This document shows positions 47,337-56,091 of a stretch of 64,000 bases of DNA, in pieces. Origin of the DNA: Bacteroidia bacterium. GTDB taxonomy: Bacteria > Bacteroidota > Bacteroidia > UKL13-3. The notes under the pieces were generated by a model. That model was not told where the DNA came from. It worked only from the letters and a program-made list of their open reading frames with translations, and searched no databases. Location: assembly GCA_025454975.1 (NCBI GenBank), contig JALONK010000004.1, forward strand, positions 53,638-117,637, read 5' to 3'. Numbering within the stretch: position 1 is the first letter of the stretch; every line of letters starts with the position of its first letter. A program made the translations under genes and the position numbers.

Positions 47337-47378
47337 ACCACTGTACATTGAACAATATCATGTGCAGTGGTTTTAATT
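47337..47378 (+). terminator. Terminator of the icd operon
   Basis: ACCACTGTACAT pairs with ATGTGCAGTGGT (one wobble) around an 11-nt loop, followed by TTTAATTT. It begins 9 bp after the stop codon of the small gene. Confidence 0.8.
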
Positions 47379-47783
47379 TATCATCATTTTAGATCATCAA
47401 TTTATACCATAATTTAATTCGGGAGCGTGTAATATAAATCGCAAAAATTAACCTCAACATAGGTATATAATCATACTGTTTATTGGTAGTTTTAACGACG
47501 AAAAATTTTTGTTGGAAGGAGCAATAAACCAAAACTTATAGATAAAAATTTACTAAAGAATAATTAAGTAGTCTCAATAGTTTTTTTATTTTTATTAATG
47601 CTTGTGGTTTTAGAATATGAAATTTATCTTACTGTTTTTATTATTTTTATGAAGAGAAAAGTAGATTATAGTATTGCTCCATCAAAAACATCTACTATTT
47701 ATGATAACAACTAAAGCACTACCTCACCTTATACCATAAATCAACACTCCTGTCGTGTGATATGGTAATCAAATTGAATTGTT

Positions 47784-47791
47784 TACCTTTG
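47784..47791 (+). promoter_or_regulatory. TAnnTTTG-type -7 element of the DUF5683 gene
   Basis: TACCTTTG lies 9 bp before the ATG at 47801 and inside the reading frame that opens at 47762, which argues that translation starts at 47801 or 47804. Confidence 0.5.
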
Positions 47792-47800
47792 TCGGGTAAA

Positions 47801-48427
47801 ATGATGAAGACAGTCTTCTTTTTTATTCTGATTTATTGCTGTTTTGCAGGGCATCAACAAGTATTTGCTCAAGCAGGCCCTATTAATGATAGTGCTTTAA
47901 TACAATCCGGTTCACCTGCTAACGTTGCCAACGAACCTACTTTTGTTACTAAAAAAAAATCTACTTCCACTACTAACGATACTATCCAAAAACATTCTCC
48001 TGCCAAAGCCACTTGGTTAAGTGTGATGATACCCGGCGGCGGTCAATTTTACAATAGAAAATATTGGAAAGTTCCGGTAATTTATACTGCGGCCGGGGCA
48101 GCGTTTTATTCCTTATTATTCTATCAAAAGCAGTATGATGGTTTTCGAGCTGCATACATTGAACGTAATGCTACAAACACCAATAACGACCCATTCTACC
48201 GTCAATTTCAAACAGTAACACTACGAAGCAACCGCGACTACTACCGCTATTATCGCGATTTATCCTACATCGGTTTAGGGGCTGTATACATCCTTCAAAT
48301 AGTAGATGCTGCTGTAGATGCTCATTTTCAAGATTTTAAAATTACCGAAGATTTAACCATGCAAATTCGTCCGCAGGTTCCGATTGCTTCCATGCCGCCA
48401 CAATTGCATGTAAGCTTCAGGTTTTAA
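47801..48427 (+). CDS. DUF5683 membrane protein
   Basis: The protein has a signal peptide (about residues 2-24, ending QVFAQA), a Ser/Thr-rich spacer, and the DUF5683 domain: SVMIPGGGQFYNRKYWKVPV, then a hydrophobic helix (about 100-115), a charged YRYYRDLSYIGLG segment and a second helix (YILQIVDAAVDAHF). DUF5683 occurs widely in Bacteroidota without an assigned function; the GGGQFYN motif resembles small P-loop-free membrane modules such as TM2. The frame opens at 47762, but a promoter element lies inside that extension, so I place the start at 47801 (208 residues). Confidence 0.82.
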   Translation: MMKTVFFFILIYCCFAGHQQVFAQAGPINDSALIQSGSPANVANEPTFVTKKKSTSTTNDTIQKHSPAKATWLSVMIPGGGQFYNRKYWKVPVIYTAAGAAFYSLLFYQKQYDGFRAAYIERNATNTNNDPFYRQFQTVTLRSNRDYYRYYRDLSYIGLGAVYILQIVDAAVDAHFQDFKITEDLTMQIRPQVPIASMPPQLHVSFRF

Positions 48428-48503
48428 TTGTTGATTAAATGTTGTAGATTTACGGCCGTTACCTTCACATGTTCATCACTATAAGAATAATTTTAAGGAA
48501 TAA

Positions 48504-49247
48504 ATGAAAATAGCTTTATTAGGGTACGGTAAAATGGGTAAGGCCGTTGAAAAAATTGCCGTAGCCAAAGGTCATGAAATTGTATATAAGGTTAGTCTAG
48601 AAAATGCCTTCGATTTTATGCCCATCAGTTTACAAAACGTTGATGTAGCCATTGATTTTAGCATGCCTAGCGCTGCCGTTGACAACATAAATAAATGTTT
48701 TGAAGCAAAAGTTCCGATAGTAGTAGGCACAACAGGTTGGTATGACCAGTTTGATGAAATTAAAACCCGTTGTTTACAAGAAGAACAAAGCATGGTATAT
48801 AGCACTAATTTTAGTGTTGGCGTAAATATCTTTTACAAACTCAATAAGATATTAGCTAAAATTATGGCTGAACAAGAAGAATACGAAGTAATGATTGAAG
48901 AAATTCATCATACTGAAAAGAAAGACCATCCAAGTGGCACTGCCATCTCTCTTGCCAATCAGATTATTCAAGAACATCAATCCAAAAAAACTTATAAAGG
49001 TCGGTTGTTATATAATGAACATACACCTTCGCAAAGTTTAAAACCTGATGAATTATTAATAGAATCAAAACGTATCGGGGATGTAACGGGCGACCATTAT
49101 GTTAAATACGAATCATTAATTGATATGATTGAAATTAGGCATGTGGCTAAATCAAGGTATGGTTTTGCCAAAGGCGCCCTAATGGCTGCTGAATGGCTGG
49201 TGGGTAAAAAAGGTATTTATACCATGGATGATATTTTATCTTTATAA
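48504..49247 (+). CDS. dapB: 4-hydroxy-tetrahydrodipicolinate reductase
   Basis: The 247-residue NAD(P)H-dependent enzyme of lysine and diaminopimelate synthesis. The nucleotide loop is LLGYGKMGKAVE at the N-terminus, VGTTGWYDQF the hinge, and IEEIHHTEKKDHPSGTA (about residues 130-146) the substrate signature with the catalytic His and Lys. The sequence resembles the DapB branch shared with Bacteroidota. It supplies meso-diaminopimelate for peptidoglycan. lepB follows after 84 bp on the same strand, possibly in the same transcript. Confidence 0.95.
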   Translation: MKIALLGYGKMGKAVEKIAVAKGHEIVYKVSLENAFDFMPISLQNVDVAIDFSMPSAAVDNINKCFEAKVPIVVGTTGWYDQFDEIKTRCLQEEQSMVYSTNFSVGVNIFYKLNKILAKIMAEQEEYEVMIEEIHHTEKKDHPSGTAISLANQIIQEHQSKKTYKGRLLYNEHTPSQSLKPDELLIESKRIGDVTGDHYVKYESLIDMIEIRHVAKSRYGFAKGALMAAEWLVGKKGIYTMDDILSL

Positions 49248-49331
49248 CCATTTATCAGATAGATTTACCTTTTAACAAATTACTTATAACAATACTAACT
49301 GCAACCCGTTAGGTTTCATAATTTAGAAAGT

Positions 49332-50603
49332 ATGACAACAGAAAATAAAACCAATTATTACCAACGTTTTTTTAACCTCCTTAATAAAAGAGAGCGATAT
49401 AGTTTTTGGCTAATGTCGGGCATTAATAGCTTTTTCTTCTTATTAATGACTTTTGTGGCCGGAGCAAATCCGGTTACAACCATATTGTTTTTTCTCCTGA
49501 TTCAAGGTTCAATTATTGGTTATTATATCTTTATCAATAAATTTAAAAGGAAATCCAAAGAACGCGAATGGATTGATGCCATTGCTTTTGCAGTAGTTGC
49601 AGCCACACTCATCAGAACTTTTTTTATAGAAGCTTACACCATACCTTCTCCTTCAATGGAAAAGTCGTTGTTGGTTGGCGACTTTTTATTTGTTAGTAAA
49701 GTTAACTATGGTGCTCGTGCTCCGATGACTCCCATGAGTTTCCCATTTGCACATAATACCCTTCCTGTTACGCAATCAAAAAGTTATATTGACTGGCCTA
49801 CCATGCCTTATTTCAGGTTGCCGGGTTTTCAAAAAATAAAAAACAATGATGTAGTGGTATTTAACTATCCTGCTGAAGATGGTCGTCCGGTTGATAAAAA
49901 AGAGAATTATATCAAACGTTGTTTAGGCATTCCGGGTGATACTTTAAGTGTGGTTGATCAGCAAGTATTTATTAATGGTGTTGCTGTTGAAAATCCACCT
50001 AAAATGCAGTTTAAATATTTTGTACAAACAGATGGAACTTTTGATGAAACAGTAGCAAAAAGAAACGATATCACAGAAGGAGGCCCGATTGGTAATAATG
50101 GTGAATTTGAGTTATTGTTAACCGGTACAGCCAAGGATGATTTGTCTCGCCAAAGTTGGGTAAAACGTATCGAAACTACCTTGCAAGCAAAAGGTGCAGG
50201 AGTGCATTATATTTTTCCATTTAAAGAAAACTGGGGCTGGAATGTAGATAACTACGGGCCAATTTATATTCCTAAATCAGGTGATGTGGTAACACTAGAC
50301 AGCATCACTTATTTTATTTATGAACGTGCGATTAAAGTGTATGAAAATAACCCAACATTTGAATCAAAAGACGGCAAATTTTATTTAGAAGGAAAGGAAA
50401 TTACATCATATACTTTTAAACAAAATTATTATTTTATGATGGGTGATAACAGGCATAATTCAGCCGATTCACGTTTTTGGGGATTTGTACCGGAAGATCA
50501 TATTGTAGGAAAGGCACTTTTTACTTGGATGAGCCTTGACCCTAATGAGTCGAACATTTTCCGTAAAATCAGATGGAATAGATTATTTCGTCCTATCCGT
50601 TAG
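49332..50603 (+). CDS. lepB: Signal peptidase I
   Basis: The 423-residue protein is anchored by hydrophobic helices near residues 22-60 and 85-100. The catalytic Ser is in PSPSMEKSLL (Ser108) and the general-base Lys in NYIKRCLGIPGD (Lys195); later boxes include MGDNRHNSADSRFWGFVPED. It removes signal peptides from exported proteins at the inner membrane, including the many secreted proteins in this window. Bacteroidota enzymes carry a long insertion between the catalytic boxes and this one does too (about 205-320), explaining the large size. It converges on the DUF4159 gene with only 5 bp between stops. Confidence 0.95.
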   Translation: MTTENKTNYYQRFFNLLNKRERYSFWLMSGINSFFFLLMTFVAGANPVTTILFFLLIQGSIIGYYIFINKFKRKSKEREWIDAIAFAVVAATLIRTFFIEAYTIPSPSMEKSLLVGDFLFVSKVNYGARAPMTPMSFPFAHNTLPVTQSKSYIDWPTMPYFRLPGFQKIKNNDVVVFNYPAEDGRPVDKKENYIKRCLGIPGDTLSVVDQQVFINGVAVENPPKMQFKYFVQTDGTFDETVAKRNDITEGGPIGNNGEFELLLTGTAKDDLSRQSWVKRIETTLQAKGAGVHYIFPFKENWGWNVDNYGPIYIPKSGDVVTLDSITYFIYERAIKVYENNPTFESKDGKFYLEGKEITSYTFKQNYYFMMGDNRHNSADSRFWGFVPEDHIVGKALFTWMSLDPNESNIFRKIRWNRLFRPIR

Positions 50604-50608
50604 CTAGT

Positions 50609-51262
50609 CTAATTTGTAAATACGTATTGAATTAAATTTGCACCCATTTGAAGTGCTTTTAACCTCACCGGCTCAGGGTCGTTATGCACTTCCGGATCTT
50701 CCCAACCATTTCCTAAATCACACTCAAAAGAATAAAAACATATCAATCGTCCTTGGTATATCAGGCCAAATCCTTGAGCAGGTTTACCATCGTGTTCATG
50801 CACCTTAGGCAAGCCTGAATTAAAATTATATTTTTGATGATATATAGGGTGGGAGTAAGGTAGTTCAATCCACTCCAACTCAGGAAAAACCTTTTTCATT
50901 TCTCTTCTGAAAAATGGATCTAAGCCATAGTTATCATCGGCATGAAGAAAACCGCCCGATATTAAATACTTTCTTAAATTTTGAGCTTCTTGTTCATTAA
51001 ACACCATGTTTCCGTGTCCGGTTAAATGAATAAATGGGTAGTTAAAAATATCCGGGCTTCCAACTTCAACTATATCTTCTTCTCCAAAAATATTAGTACC
51101 TAATTCGCGGTTACAAAATCGGATTAGATTTGGCATTGAAGTTTTATTTGCATACCAATCTCCACCTCCGTTGTATTTTAATTTTGCAATTTTTATAGAA
51201 GGAGGAGCAAATGATAACAGCGTTCCTGAAATGATAATGGCAACAATTGTTTTAATCTGCAT
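50609..51262 (-). CDS. DUF4159 exported protein
   Basis: The 217-residue protein has a short signal peptide and a DUF4159 domain: KIAKLKYNGGGDWYANKTSM at the N-terminus, FIHLTGHGNMVF, GGFLHADDNYG and ELPYSHPIYHQKY. The domain has an amidotransferase-like (ThuA-like) fold without the usual catalytic Cys; the function is unknown. DUF4159 proteins often sit near large von Willebrand/ATPase (MoxR) gene sets, which are not present here. A TATTTTTG promoter element ends 4 bp before the ATG, so its mRNA should be leaderless or nearly so. Confidence 0.85.
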   Translation of the reverse strand: MQIKTIVAIIISGTLLSFAPPSIKIAKLKYNGGGDWYANKTSMPNLIRFCNRELGTNIFGEEDIVEVGSPDIFNYPFIHLTGHGNMVFNEQEAQNLRKYLISGGFLHADDNYGLDPFFRREMKKVFPELEWIELPYSHPIYHQKYNFNSGLPKVHEHDGKPAQGFGLIYQGRLICFYSFECDLGNGWEDPEVHNDPEPVRLKALQMGANLIQYVFTN

Positions 51263-51266
51263 AATT

Positions 51267-51274
51267 CAAAAATA
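51267..51274 (-). promoter_or_regulatory. TAnnTTTG-type -7 element of the DUF4159 gene
   Basis: TATTTTTG on the minus strand ends 4 bp before the start codon, which places the transcription start at or almost at the ATG. Confidence 0.5.
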
Positions 51275-51295
51275 CAAAATTCATAGTAAACCTTA

Positions 51296-52015
51296 TTAGG
51301 CTAAAATTGCCTTACAAGCCATTACGCCAAATAGCGCAGCGGTTTCAGTTCTTAAAATAGTATTACCTAAGGTAATGGGTGCAAATCCAAGTTCAAGGGC
51401 ATCCTTCATTTCTTGTAATGTAAAATCACCTTCAGGTCCAATACAAATTACTATTGATTTAGGCTGATTTGCCAGTTGTGAACGCAGCAATACACCTTTC
51501 TCTTCTTCACACCACGCAAGTAATTTAACCTCACCTTCCACCTTTTTAATAGCAATATTAAATGGTATTGGTAAATTTATTTTAGGAATGTACCATTGCT
51601 TACTTTGTTTCATCGCACTAATTGCAATTTTTTCCAACCTATCCATATTCACCTTAGTTCTTTCACCACGTTCGGTTTCAATAAAAGTGATTTCATCAAT
51701 TCCACATTCAACTGCTTTTTCTAAAAACCACTCCATACGTTCCGCATTTTTTGTTGGCGCAATTAATAGGTGTAAATTGTAGGTTCTACCTTTATCTTGC
51801 GGCGACACAAATAATCGCTCAATTATGTTGAGTTTACAACGTTTGGGGTGATTATCTGTTATCAGAGCAGTTGCAATATTTCCTTTACCATCGGCAAGTA
51901 TAATTTTATCGCCTACGTTTAAGCGTAATACCTTAATGCTATGTTTTGATTCATTTTCATCAAGAATAATTTCATCAACACTAAGGTTGGTATGGTAAAA
52001 AACGGGAGCACCCAT
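51296..52015 (-). CDS. rsmE: 16S rRNA (uracil1498-N3)-methyltransferase
   Basis: The 239-residue protein has an N-terminal PUA-like barrel (about 1-70; ESKHSIKVLRLNVGDKI) and a C-terminal SPOUT methyltransferase domain with a trefoil knot: IGPEGDFTLQEM (SAM binding) and LGNTILRTETAALF near the end. It methylates N3 of U1498 in 16S rRNA after 30S assembly. It follows guaB by 14 bp in the same direction, so they are co-transcribed. Length and motif order are typical. Confidence 0.95.
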   Translation of the reverse strand: MGAPVFYHTNLSVDEIILDENESKHSIKVLRLNVGDKIILADGKGNIATALITDNHPKRCKLNIIERLFVSPQDKGRTYNLHLLIAPTKNAERMEWFLEKAVECGIDEITFIETERGERTKVNMDRLEKIAISAMKQSKQWYIPKINLPIPFNIAIKKVEGEVKLLAWCEEEKGVLLRSQLANQPKSIVICIGPEGDFTLQEMKDALELGFAPITLGNTILRTETAALFGVMACKAILA

Positions 52016-52029
52016 GATAAAAGGATGAA

Positions 52030-53502
52030 TTACTTTTTACTGTAATTCGGAGCTTCTTTGGTAATAATTATATCATGGGCATGACTTTCTTTTACGCCTG
52101 CTCCGGTGATTTTAACAAATTTTGCCTTTTGTAAATCAGCAATATTCTTTGCACCCACATATCCCATACCTGCTCTTAATCCTCCAACGTATTGATAAAT
52201 TACGTCCTTTAATGAACCTTTAAATGGCACCATTCCCACAATACCTTCAGGAACCAGTTTTGCAATTTCTTCTTCCGCATCTTGAAAATACCTGTCTTTA
52301 CTACCATCTTTCATGGCTTCAATAGACCCCATTCCGCGATAAGATTTAAATTTCCTTCCTTCATAAATAATGGTTTCCCCCGGCGATTCTTCCGTGCCGG
52401 CAAAAATCCCACCTGCCATGATGCTAGAAGCGCCGGCAGCAATGGCTTTCACCATATCACCACTATATCTGATACCACCATCAGCAATAATAGGAACGCC
52501 TGATGTTTTTATTGCTTTGGCTGCTTCATAAATAGCAGTAAGTTGAGGTACACCTATACCGGCAATAATCCTTGTTGTGCAAATTGAGCCGGGGCCAACA
52601 CCAACTTTTACACCGTCAACACCTGCTTTCACCAAGGCTTTTGCTCCTTCACCTGTTGCCACATTACCGGCAATAATATCCAAGGTGTCAAACTTTTTAC
52701 GGAGGCGTTTAATTTCATTAAGTACAAAAGCACTGTGACCATGAGCAGTGTCAATGGTAATCACATCAACACCTGCTTTTACTAATGCTGCAATACGATC
52801 TTCAGTTTCGGGTGTTACACCAACGGCTGCACCCACCAATAATCTTCCATGTTTATCTTTACAAGCGTTAGGATTATTTCTTAGTTTTAAAATATCTCGA
52901 TAAGTAATTAGCCCTATTAACTTTCCTTTTTTATCTACAACAGGTAATTTTTCAATTTTATGTCGTTGTAAAATACTCTCAGCTTTTTTTAAATCGGTTC
53001 CTTGAGGTGCGGTAATTAAATTATCTTTAGTCATTACATCACTCACCAACTTATTAAGCTGTTTTTCGAAACGTAAATCTCTGTTCGTTAAAATTCCTTT
53101 AAGTGTAAATGATTCGTCAACAATAGGAATACCACCTATTCTATTTTCACTCATTATTTTATGAGCTTCTTTTAATGTAGCATTTAGTGGTAAAGTAACC
53201 GGATCCATAATCATCCCACTTTCACTTCTTTTTACTTTTCTTACCTCATCGGCTTGTCGGTCAATGCTCATGTTTTTGTGCAACATCCCAATGCCACCCT
53301 GTTGAGCAATAGCAATGGCTAATGCATATTCAGTAACCGTATCCATGGCTGCTGAAACAATAGGAACATTTAACTTGATATTTCTGGTGAGTTGGGTTGA
53401 TGTATTAACATCTCTTGGAAGAACCTCTGATAGGGCGGGCAACAGCAAAACGTCATCAAACGTTAAACCTTCACCATAGAATTTATTTTTGTCGTTAATC
53501 AT
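52030..53502 (-). CDS. guaB: Inosine-5'-monophosphate dehydrogenase
   Basis: The 490-residue enzyme oxidises IMP to XMP, the committed step to GMP. The catalytic loop [12 protein letters not shown] contains the active-site Cys and the potassium site; [15 protein letters not shown] and the flap motif [10 protein letters not shown] follow. Two CBS domains (about residues 95-205) are inserted into the TIM barrel, as usual for bacterial GuaB, where they may bind purine nucleotides. It has a perfect TACTTTTG promoter element upstream with a short leader and is followed by rsmE after 14 bp. Confidence 0.97.
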   Translation of the reverse strand: MINDKNKFYGEGLTFDDVLLLPALSEVLPRDVNTSTQLTRNIKLNVPIVSAAMDTVTEYALAIAIAQQGGIGMLHKNMSIDRQADEVRKVKRSESGMIMDPVTLPLNATLKEAHKIMSENRIGGIPIVDESFTLKGILTNRDLRFEKQLNKLVSDVMTKDNLITAPQGTDLKKAESILQRHKIEKLPVVDKKGKLIGLITYRDILKLRNNPNACKDKHGRLLVGAAVGVTPETEDRIAALVKAGVDVITIDTAHGHSAFVLNEIKRLRKKFDTLDIIAGNVATGEGAKALVKAGVDGVKVGVGPGSICTTRIIAGIGVPQLTAIYEAAKAIKTSGVPIIADGGIRYSGDMVKAIAAGASSIMAGGIFAGTEESPGETIIYEGRKFKSYRGMGSIEAMKDGSKDRYFQDAEEEIAKLVPEGIVGMVPFKGSLKDVIYQYVGGLRAGMGYVGAKNIADLQKAKFVKITGAGVKESHAHDIIITKEAPNYSKK

Positions 53503-53532
53503 AGCAAATAATTGCAGTTATTATTTGCCGTG

Positions 53533-53540
53533 CAAAAGTA
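53533..53540 (-). promoter_or_regulatory. TAnnTTTG-type -7 element of guaB
   Basis: TACTTTTG on the minus strand ends 30 bp before the guaB ATG. Confidence 0.6.
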
Positions 53541-53765
53541 ATCATATATGTGGTTTTACCATAAAAAATAATTGTTTATCAACTATAAGTATATTTATTG
53601 GTATATAGTTGATGCCTTGTATTACAAGTAAATACACAAACTATCAATAATTTTACAAATCGTGTTTGTTGTTTAAGTGATTGACTGTTAATGATATGTG
53701 TATTGGTTGACAAATGTTAACTTGTGAGTGAAGTAGATAAATCTTAGCTTGCCAAAAAACTATTT

Positions 53766-53773
53766 TAATTTTG
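53766..53773 (+). promoter_or_regulatory. TAnnTTTG element overlapping the first desaturase start
   Basis: TAATTTTG matches the -7 consensus exactly, but the only plausible start codon of the gene (TTG at 53771) lies inside it. Either the match is fortuitous or the annotated start is wrong. Confidence 0.3.
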
Positions 53774-54877
53774 CAATACAAAGAACACCAAAGCCACTTA
53801 AAGTTTAAAAACATTAACGGCAACAAGTTTTACATCACCTTAAGAAAAAGAGTTGATGAGTATTTCACCGAAAACAACCTTCACCGATTTGCTAACAGAC
53901 AAATGATTATTAAATCGGTTATTTTATTATTCTTCTATGTAGCTCCTTTCTTCGCACTTCCTTTAGTTTCGTTTCCATTTAGTTTATTATTATGGCTATT
54001 AATGGGATTGGCAATGGCAGGGGTTGGCATGAGTGTAATGCATGATGCCAACCATGGTTCGTACTCTCACAGCCAAAAGGTGAATGCCATCATGAGTTTT
54101 ACTTTAAATATGTGTGGTGCTTCTATTTTTAATTGGAGGTTGCAACACAATGTTCTTCATCACACATTTACTAATGTTACACATGCCGACGACGATATCA
54201 GCGATAGAGGTATTTTAAAATTTTCACCACATTATAAAACCGGATTTATACACCGTTTTCAATGGTTATATGCATTTATGTTTTATGGATTAATAACCTT
54301 AAACTGGGTGTTTATGAAAGATTTCCTTCAGTTTTTTCAATATATCAAAAATGGTGTGAACAATCGTACAACAAAGGAAAATGTTTTGGTGTTTTTAAAA
54401 ATTGTAGCAGTTAAATTATGTTATCTTTTCGTAGTATGGGGCATTCCGGTTTGGTTATGGGATATGTCTTTTGCTCAAGTATTAATTGGTTTCATAATTA
54501 TGCATTTTGTAGCAGGTAATATTTTAACTATCGTGTTTCAATTGGCACATACAGTTGAGGGAACTGATTTTCCATTACCTAATCAAGAAGGTTTCATTGA
54601 AAATGAATGGGCTATACATCAGTTATGCACCACTGTAAACTTTTCAAAGAAAAATAAATGGTTGTCGTGGTATTTGGGTGGACTTAATTTTCAGATTGAA
54701 CACCATCTATTCCCTAAAATTTCGCATGTTCATTATCCTGCAATATCTGAAATTGTTAAGAAAACAGCTTTAGAATTTAATTTGCCTTATCACGAAAATG
54801 CTACGTTTTTCAAAGCATTGAAGTCGCACATGCGCATGTTAAAAAGTATCGGACAAATACACCATGCCCATATTTAA
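53771..54877 (+). CDS. Front-end fatty acid desaturase (copy 1)
   Basis: The 368-residue membrane di-iron desaturase has the three His boxes HDANHGSY (about 91-98), HNVLHHTF (about 127-134) and QIEHHLFP (about 305-312). The Gln in the last box marks front-end (linoleoyl-CoA-type) enzymes, which insert double bonds between an existing one and the carboxyl end; no cytochrome b5 domain is fused. Four membrane helices lie between the boxes. The start is TTG: conserved residues shared with the second copy (HLKF...GNKFY.TLR.RV) begin directly after it and no ATG exists. A tandem copy follows after 95 bp. Confidence 0.93.
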   Translation: MQYKEHQSHLKFKNINGNKFYITLRKRVDEYFTENNLHRFANRQMIIKSVILLFFYVAPFFALPLVSFPFSLLLWLLMGLAMAGVGMSVMHDANHGSYSHSQKVNAIMSFTLNMCGASIFNWRLQHNVLHHTFTNVTHADDDISDRGILKFSPHYKTGFIHRFQWLYAFMFYGLITLNWVFMKDFLQFFQYIKNGVNNRTTKENVLVFLKIVAVKLCYLFVVWGIPVWLWDMSFAQVLIGFIIMHFVAGNILTIVFQLAHTVEGTDFPLPNQEGFIENEWAIHQLCTTVNFSKKNKWLSWYLGGLNFQIEHHLFPKISHVHYPAISEIVKKTALEFNLPYHENATFFKALKSHMRMLKSIGQIHHAHI

Positions 54878-54880
54878 ATG

Positions 54881-54899
54881 AAGTGTAAATTTTACACTT
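54881..54899. promoter_or_regulatory. Palindromic site upstream of the second desaturase
   Basis: AAGTGTAAA, a central T, then TTTACACTT is a perfect 9-bp inverted repeat. It starts 4 bp after the stop codon of the first desaturase and 74 bp upstream of the second. Its 17-bp core AGTGTAAATTTTACACT recurs at the amylase start. A weak hairpin terminator is the alternative reading. Confidence 0.6.
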
Positions 54900-54972
54900 A
54901 TATGAATTTTATCAATAGATGTAACTATTCACTTTATTTTATGTTATTTTTAGAAAATAATAAACTTACACT

Positions 54973-56091
54973 TTGAAACATAGCAATCACACCCATCTTA
55001 AGTTTAGTCACCCTGATGGCAACAAGTTTTATTCAACCCTGCGTGCTCGTGTTGAAGCTTACTTTAATGAAAACAAAATGAGCCGATACGCAAACAACGA
55101 AATGATATTTAAATCAGTTGTTCTATTAAGTTTGTACATCTTACCGTTTGTTGCGCTTGGGTTTATAGATTATTCTTCGGTTAGATACATCATGTGGTTT
55201 TTAATGGGAATTGCTGTTGCCGGTATTGGTATGAGTGTAATGCATGATGCCAATCATGGTTCTTATTCGAAAAATAAAACAGTGAATTATTTGATGTCAC
55301 ACACCCTAAATCTACTTGGTGGTTCGGCATTTAATTGGAGGTTGCAACATAATGTTCTGCATCATACCTTCACTAATATCACACATGTTGATGAAGATAT
55401 CCAGGATAGGTTAGTGTTGAAATTTTCCCCTCATACAGAAGTGAAGTCTTTTCACCGTTTTCAATGGTTGTATGCTTTCTTGTTTTATGGACTCATAACT
55501 ATTTACTGGGTTATTGCTAAAGATTTTGTGCAATATGTACAGTTTAAGAAAAATGGAGTTAATAATTCATCGGCAACTGAGAACAATAAAATTTTGTTGA
55601 AAATTATTTTAATTAAGGTATTTTATTTAACCGGAATATTTGGCGTGCCGCTGTATTTATTTCAGTTGCCGGTTGTTGAAACTATACTTGGTTTTTTAAT
55701 GATGCATTTTGTAGCAGGTAATATCCTAACAATTATCTTTCAATTAGCGCATACTGTTGAGCACACCGAGCATCCTTTGCCAAACGAATCAGGTATAGTA
55801 GAAAACGAGTGGGCCATTCATCAGTTACAAACAACCGTTAATTTTTCGCCCAATAATAAAATACTATCATGGTATGTAGGTGGTTTAAATTACCAAATAG
55901 AACACCACCTGTTTCCCAAAATTTCTCATGTGTATTATCCTCAAATAGCACCAATTGTTGAACAAACCGCAAAAGAATTTAATTTACCTTACATGGTAAA
56001 TCCTACTTTCTTTCAAGCATTAAATTCGCATATCAGGCTAATGAAGAAGTTAGGTAAAATAACTCCTGATTTTAATACTGCAATTGCTTAA
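54973..56091 (+). CDS. Front-end fatty acid desaturase (copy 2)
   Basis: The 372-residue protein is a close paralogue of the preceding one, with the same His boxes (HDANHGSY, HNVLHHTF, QIEHHLFP) and four membrane helices; identity appears high in the boxes and lower in the N- and C-termini. It probably acts at a different position or chain length, as tandem desaturases often do. The start is TTG, again directly before the conserved HTHLKF segment. The 95-bp gap from copy 1 contains a palindrome that may be an operator. Its 3' end overlaps the convergent amylase gene by 4 bp. Confidence 0.93.
   Translation: MKHSNHTHLKFSHPDGNKFYSTLRARVEAYFNENKMSRYANNEMIFKSVVLLSLYILPFVALGFIDYSSVRYIMWFLMGIAVAGIGMSVMHDANHGSYSKNKTVNYLMSHTLNLLGGSAFNWRLQHNVLHHTFTNITHVDEDIQDRLVLKFSPHTEVKSFHRFQWLYAFLFYGLITIYWVIAKDFVQYVQFKKNGVNNSSATENNKILLKIILIKVFYLTGIFGVPLYLFQLPVVETILGFLMMHFVAGNILTIIFQLAHTVEHTEHPLPNESGIVENEWAIHQLQTTVNFSPNNKILSWYVGGLNYQIEHHLFPKISHVYYPQIAPIVEQTAKEFNLPYMVNPTFFQALNSHIRLMKKLGKITPDFNTAIA

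Larger units (their letters stand above)
47329..47800. other. AT-rich non-coding stretch between icd operon and DUF5683 gene
   Basis: Apart from the terminator (47337-47378) and a promoter element at its right end, I see no gene. Two very short frames on the plus strand (an 11-codon hydrophobic one at about 47618 and a 21-codon one at about 47650) have no support. Confidence 0.5.

Noticed and set aside
47618..47713. Two very short plus-strand frames (11 and 21 codons)
   Set aside because: Too short, no conservation evidence and no promoter element directly ahead of them.
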